Part shown: positions 59,733-64,000 of the stretch, piece after piece
Numbering within the stretch: position 1 is the stretch's first letter
Layout of the letters: each line of letters opens with the position of its first letter
Assembly (NCBI RefSeq): GCF_029784165.1
Contig: NC_073696.1
Span: forward strand, 50,413,315-50,477,314
Reading direction: 5' to 3'
Length of the DNA: 64,000 bases
Source: Wyeomyia smithii
Lineage: Eukaryota; Arthropoda; Insecta; Diptera; Culicidae
The notes under the pieces: generated by a model
Seen by the model: the letters and a program-made list of their open reading frames with translations, nothing else
What the model was told of the DNA's origin: nothing
The model's database searches: none
Translations under genes and position numbers: made by a program

Positions 59733-60859
59733 CCTCCGATAACACGCCTTCTAATCTCCCAGTTGGTATCATTGTTCTCAGTTACCAGAATGCCACACGA
59801 ACTCGTCGATTACCTCGAACTCATCCCCTTCGATTGTTACTGTGTTACGTAGTCGTGTCCTGTCGTGCTCGGACCCGCCCACAAGCATATACTTTGTTTT
59901 GGGCGTATTAATCTTTAATTCGATCCTATCTACTTCATGTTTCAGTCGGGTATACTGGTCTGCCATCGTCTCAAATTTTTTTCCGGCAATATCCACGCCA
60001 TCCACAAAGCAGATAAATTGACCTGATCTATTGAAAATCTTGCCCCGCATTTTAAACCCCGCCCTTTTCATAACATTAGGCAGAAAAGACCATCGAAGTC
60101 CCCTGTGGGACTCGAAGAAGTTCGACGTTCCACCCGAAATCCTTCACATTCTCCATCGTAGCCCTAATCAGTCTTGTCAACTTCCCCGGAAAGTCGTTTA
60201 CGTCAAAGATTTTCCATAACTCTTGTCGGTTTATCGGGTGAGCCGCATACGGGCTTGAAAATCGAAGCAAAGATGGTGTTTAGGGACTCTAAGCTCGTGG
60301 CACTTTTGGAGGATCTGCTGAAGAGTGAAGTCGTAGACCGTTTTTTCATGAAGCCGGCCTGGTAACTTCCATCCAAATCTGCTGGCTAATGGGGACAGGC
60401 GGTGGAAGATGACCTGGGAAAACCCTTTCTGAATCTTTCTTTTCTTGTAGATGGCGCAGATAACCCCTTCTTTCACCATCTCCGGTAGCTGTTCTGTCTA
60501 CCAGATCTCGACGGTCAACCGGTGTAGCCAATTTGTCCGGGCCCATTTATATAAGTTCCGCTCCGGTGGCGTCCTTTCCGGCAGATTTGTTGTTCTTAAA
60601 CTGTCGGATCGCATCCTTAACTTCCTTATTGTTGGGAGTGGCACATCTTCGTCGTTCGTTGTACCGACAACGTCTCCTCCGCTTCTGTTGTGGTCTTCTG
60701 CTGGTACGCCATTCGATGTTCATTGTAGTGCTGCTGCCACCTTTTGATCACCTCACGATCATTCGTCAAAATGCGTCCATCCTTATCCCTACATAATTCG
60801 ACTTGTGGGACACAGCCTCTACGGGATGCGTTGCAGAATTCATCGGACATGATTGCCGC

Positions 60860-61560
60860 TGCGCGTGAGCAAAAGTCGAACTAAGTTATACACTGTTAAT
60901 ATGATGTATATTTAACGTCAAAATCAACTGACGATAAGGCCAAGACATGACTACTGAAAGGTGAAACAATTTTTTTCAGTATCCATTTGGACGACTTTAT
61001 GGTGCTGCCATCCGAAAAATGATAATAACGTGTACGAATGTTTAGTTCTCAAACATGAAACTTTCCGGAAGAATCAATAATTATCGGCGCATCATTTAAG
61101 ATTAAGCGTACCATCAGAACTTCCTGATAGCCTCTATGAGCACGTTCTACAGCCGAGTTTTCCACTCTTGCCGAGGTTAATAAAGCAAAAATCGGATATC
61201 CCGGTGAACCTAATCATGGGTCTGGAACCTGGTTTGCGACATATCAAACTTTCAGTTTCGGTAGAATGAGACCTGAAAATAAATATAATTCCTCAATATA
61301 AACCCCCACTCTGACAGCCAACTGCACACTTTTCTTTCGTATTTTGAAGTGCAAAAAATATGGCAACAGCATTAAGTGCAAAAAACTGCTACACCATTTT
61401 CATATACAATCTTGAACAGCTTAACGATCGATGACGGACTATGCACGATAAATCGGTTTTGCTCATAGTGACAATTTTATGAGAATTTAAGTTATCAGAT
61501 GGCAGCACTAACCGTCGGAAATCGGTCGTGTTCAAAATGTATGGAAAATATGGAAGTTAG
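60860..61560. other. Probable insertion in the LINE between linker and RT
   Basis: The LINE frame is lost between its RKFYQ and VELCRDKDG motifs, which should be only tens of residues apart. The 700 bases between show no recognised ends. Confidence 0.4.
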
Positions 61561-62309
61561 GTATCTTGTTCTAGTTATCTTTGGTCTTTGGTAGAATTTT
61601 CGCGTTTTGCGTGTTCGGTGCAGCTGATTCAGTTCTTCGTATCCCTCCTCTACCTGGCAGCGCTGCGTTTTTCGATATTGGACTGCCGGCATTCGTTAAA
61701 CCACTCGTTACGTCGATTCGGTGGCACGTGTTCCAGCGTTCCAGCGATCATCTAGAGAGGCTTCTTCAGGCTCCCCCTTTCCTGGCAACCCAGCTTCGAT
61801 CGATGACGCGTACTGTGCTATGCCGTCGTGTTAGTGGATAGTTTTTGGCGTATCTTAACCATCACTGGGTAGTGGTCCAAATCGCTGCTGGCGTCTTGAT
61901 GTGCTCTGACGTCGATAACGTGCCGACCATCTATCAAAACGTGGTCGATTTGTATTTTATTTGGTGATCTCCAGGTGAATCTATGGTGAAGGCTTTACTG
62001 GAAGAAGGTACTACGTATGACCAAGTTTTTGGAAGTGGCAAAGTCGATTAGTCTGAGGATATTTTCATTTTCATGATGATTTTGACATCATGTTTTAAGC
62101 AGCAGGTATTCATTAAGCAGGTGGTATTCACTTTCCAACTGCGCGTAAAATTCGTCTTTGTCGTCACTTCCGGGGTGTGGGCTATGCACGTTAATAATAC
62201 TAATGTTGAAGAGACGGCCTTAAATCATCGAACTGCATATTCTAGGACTGATCGGTCACCACCCGATCACTCGCTTCTGCATCTCGCCCATCACTGAAAA
62301 TGTGCTTCC

Positions 62310-62910
62310 ATAACTCTTGTAGATGGTATGTTATCGCTCAACCTGCCAGAAGGGCAGGCTGTTAAAAGAAAGCCCCAAGTCCCTGGTCGTTCCTCTGGGG
62401 ACTTCCGGGGTGGGGACGGTTTTCTTGTCGGCTGCACTCGGCGTCAAAGTAATCTGCGACACTAGCGCGATGTTAGCGGGGCCGGCCCTTCATTGACACC
62501 AATGGCACGAAGGTTATACCAACGGGTCCTAGCACGTGGACACACGAAAGCTCTCTTAGAGTCGTGCATATGAGGGTTAGGATTACCAATTCTAATTTTC
62601 CATACCTGACTCGTTCGTACTGCACAGCGTATATGGAATCACTTAAATTAATTCTAACTACTGCACACTACTCTAGCGTATTTATATACGTTAACTTTTT
62701 CTCTCCGGTATACTTTTCAGTTCGACGTACTTGTCTGAAGTGGACGTCGCTGCAATCTTGCAGGAAGGACGAGCCGACTTTTTTTTATTTTCTAGCTATC
62801 TTAGCCACTGAACTGGAGTTTTTGCGTTCTATTGTTTGGCCGTGTAGAGTTCTGGAGCGTATGTTGCACCGCGAGCCCTATTTAAATTAGCCGTTACATT
62901 TTTGTTTATT
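62310..62910. other. Probable insertion in the LINE endonuclease
   Basis: About 600 extra bases, unusually GC-rich at 62340-62540, separate the endonuclease start from its NVHSPHP motif. Its nature was not recognised. Confidence 0.4.
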
Positions 62911-63189
62911 TCTAACTACTTATTTACTAACTACATTCAAAACATAGGTGATAATGAATAACTATGAATTCTATCGCACACCCAACCTATTTCGGCATTA
63001 AATTCATCTCGAACGCTACTATACTGCGCCTCAGTGCATGAAACGCAATCTCCCTACATGGGTATTATAGGGTAAAGGTTCGGAACGGTAACAGGTATGA
63101 CCATTCCTGTACGTAAGCACCATCGTCCCTTTCCAGCATACCTCCTGCAGCGTTACGATGTTGAACTTGCGGGTCTTAATTCCTCGGAG

Positions 63190-63470
63190 TATTAAAAAAA
63201 TCATTTAGATTTGGTGGCATAATCTTGAACTATTCTTCCAATGCTACTCATCATGTTGTGAACACTCTGTTGGCTAACCTGAGCGGACATTTTGTTCCAC
63301 CATTTGTTTATTTTTATCAATTACTCAATATTTCTGAATTGGGCGGAGTTGAAAGCATTCTGTTCTTTTCGAAGAAATCCACTTTATCAGACACTTCTGA
63401 TTTATTCATTTGGAATCCACAGGCTTAGTTACAAAAGCCTGAGTTTTCTGTTCGCAAGCTTAATTAGGGA
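63190..63470 (+). repeat. Dispersed repeat, copy 2
   Basis: Partner of 58470-58870; lies directly at the 5' end of the LINE copy. Confidence 0.6.
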
Positions 63471-63561
63471 TCATTTTTTAGTTTTGTTTTTTTTCTGGCC
63501 TTTAGAAGGGTTTTTCGGCCTTTCTAAGCCCATTTTGGGATTAGACAGTGCAACTTTTTTT

Positions 63562-63865
63562 TGCCTTGGCTTCTATGTATGATTTTTTCATGTATTTTGA
63601 CGCAAAAACAAATTCCCCCGAGTTTGAACACATTTCACCCTAGGGGGTAACAGTGGCGCCATTTTGAATTTTTAAGAAATCGGAAATTTTCGATGTTTTT
63701 TCGACTTTCAAACAAAATGGCGTCGTAAAAACATCGAAAATTTCCGATTTCTCAAAAATTCAAAATGGCGCCACTGTTGACCCTCAAGGTGAAATGTGTT
63801 TAAACTCGGGGGAATTTGTTTTTGCGCCAAAATACATGAAAAAAACATATATAGAAGCCAAGGCA
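63562..63865. mobile_element. 304-bp near-perfect palindromic MITE
   Basis: Arms of about 140 bases pair almost throughout, from TGCCTTGGCTTCTAT to its complement at 63851-63865, through CAAATTCCCCCGAGTTT and AAAATGGCGCCACTG. A spacer near 63705-63722 is unpaired. The flanks both begin with a TTTTCTGG(C/T)CTTTAGAA stretch (63488 and 63912), a direct duplication. Confidence 0.82.
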
Positions 63866-64000
63866 GAAGAAAAAGTTCATTTTTGTTGCACTCTGTTATT
63901 TTTTATTTCGGCTTTTTCTGGTCTTTAGAAAGATTTTCGGTCATTCTGAGCTTAATTTGTGATCATATCCAATTTAGTTTTTTTTTGCCTTCAGCAGGAG

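Larger units (their letters stand above)
58935..63190 (-). pseudogene. Longest LINE copy (endonuclease to C terminus), broken by insertions
   Basis: From 63190 downward: endonuclease start RGIKTRKFNIVTLQEVCWKG; NISIINVHSPHPGSDDKDEF near 62200; WRSPNKIQIDHVLIDGRHVI near 61980-61915; linker ELNQLHRTRKTRKFYQ near 61630; VPQVELCRDKDGRILTNDRE near 60800; RT pieces KEGVICAIYKKRKIQKGF, LHEKTVYDFTLQQILQKCHE and LTRLIRATMENVKDFGWNVE; then the catalytic block read as FVDGVDIAGKKFETMADQYT (59997-60008 is FVDG instead of FADD), DEFEVIDEFVW; and after an insertion KCILYRTLVRPVALCRHGP near 59160. Frameshifts, stops and the changed catalytic box show it is dead. Confidence 0.85.

Noticed and set aside
1..64000. 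CRISPR arrays, bacterial operons or integrated viral genes
   Set aside because: No evenly spaced direct repeats with unique spacers, no bacterial gene layout, and no ORF resembling viral proteins other than the retrotransposon remnants listed.

Overview
This window looks like nuclear DNA of a culicine mosquito, most likely Aedes or a close relative. The evidence is one insect gene in a single uninterrupted reading frame, followed by about 58 kb of AT-rich, gene-poor DNA full of decayed transposons. These include tRNA-derived SINEs with intact B boxes, hAT and TA-target MITEs with readable target-site duplications (TSDs), mariner-like pseudogenes, two LINE families and a Ty3/gypsy remnant. The species call is an inference from this mixture.

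Bases 1-4340 hold the only clear host gene. It is the STAR-family RNA-binding protein Held out wings (how, the fly counterpart of vertebrate Quaking), with about 1.1 kb of 5' leader containing three tiny upstream ORFs, a 342-codon coding region without introns, and an AT-rich 3' tail with several AATAAA signals and ACTAA-type sites resembling the protein's own binding motif.

Bases 4779-10490 are two adjacent elements with 8-bp TSDs. The first (793 bp) carries a piece of a WD-repeat gene. The second (4.9 kb) is stuffed with smaller elements. Bases 10500-34550 are mostly unassigned, possibly low-copy DNA with scattered elements: mariner pseudogenes near 15.5 and 25.7 kb, SINEs at 16.5 and 28.6 kb, a 1.1-kb TA-flanked element at 22.6 kb, a three-deep nest at 24.1-24.8 kb, and a long inverted-repeat element at 28.2-30.5 kb.

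Bases 34550-42120 are a dense pile: a hAT element filled with LINE pieces, an RNase H-bearing LINE split by nested inverted-repeat elements, and a gypsy pol end. Bases 42100-47900 are mostly unassigned, with one possible exon near 44.4 kb and two SINE copies. Bases 47870-54260 hold more LINE fragments. A possible terminal exon begins at 56494. Bases 58300-64000 contain the most complete LINE copy (minus strand), broken by insertions, and a large palindrome.

No complete transposase or reverse transcriptase is intact anywhere in the window, so all mobile elements look immobile unless helped in trans. No CRISPR array, rRNA or convincing functional tRNA gene was seen. The most unusual points are the How reading frame stopping inside its conserved C-terminal nuclear-retention motif, the WD-repeat fragment inside a hAT element, the uncharacterised three-copy 600-bp repeat, and the two possible unknown-gene exons.
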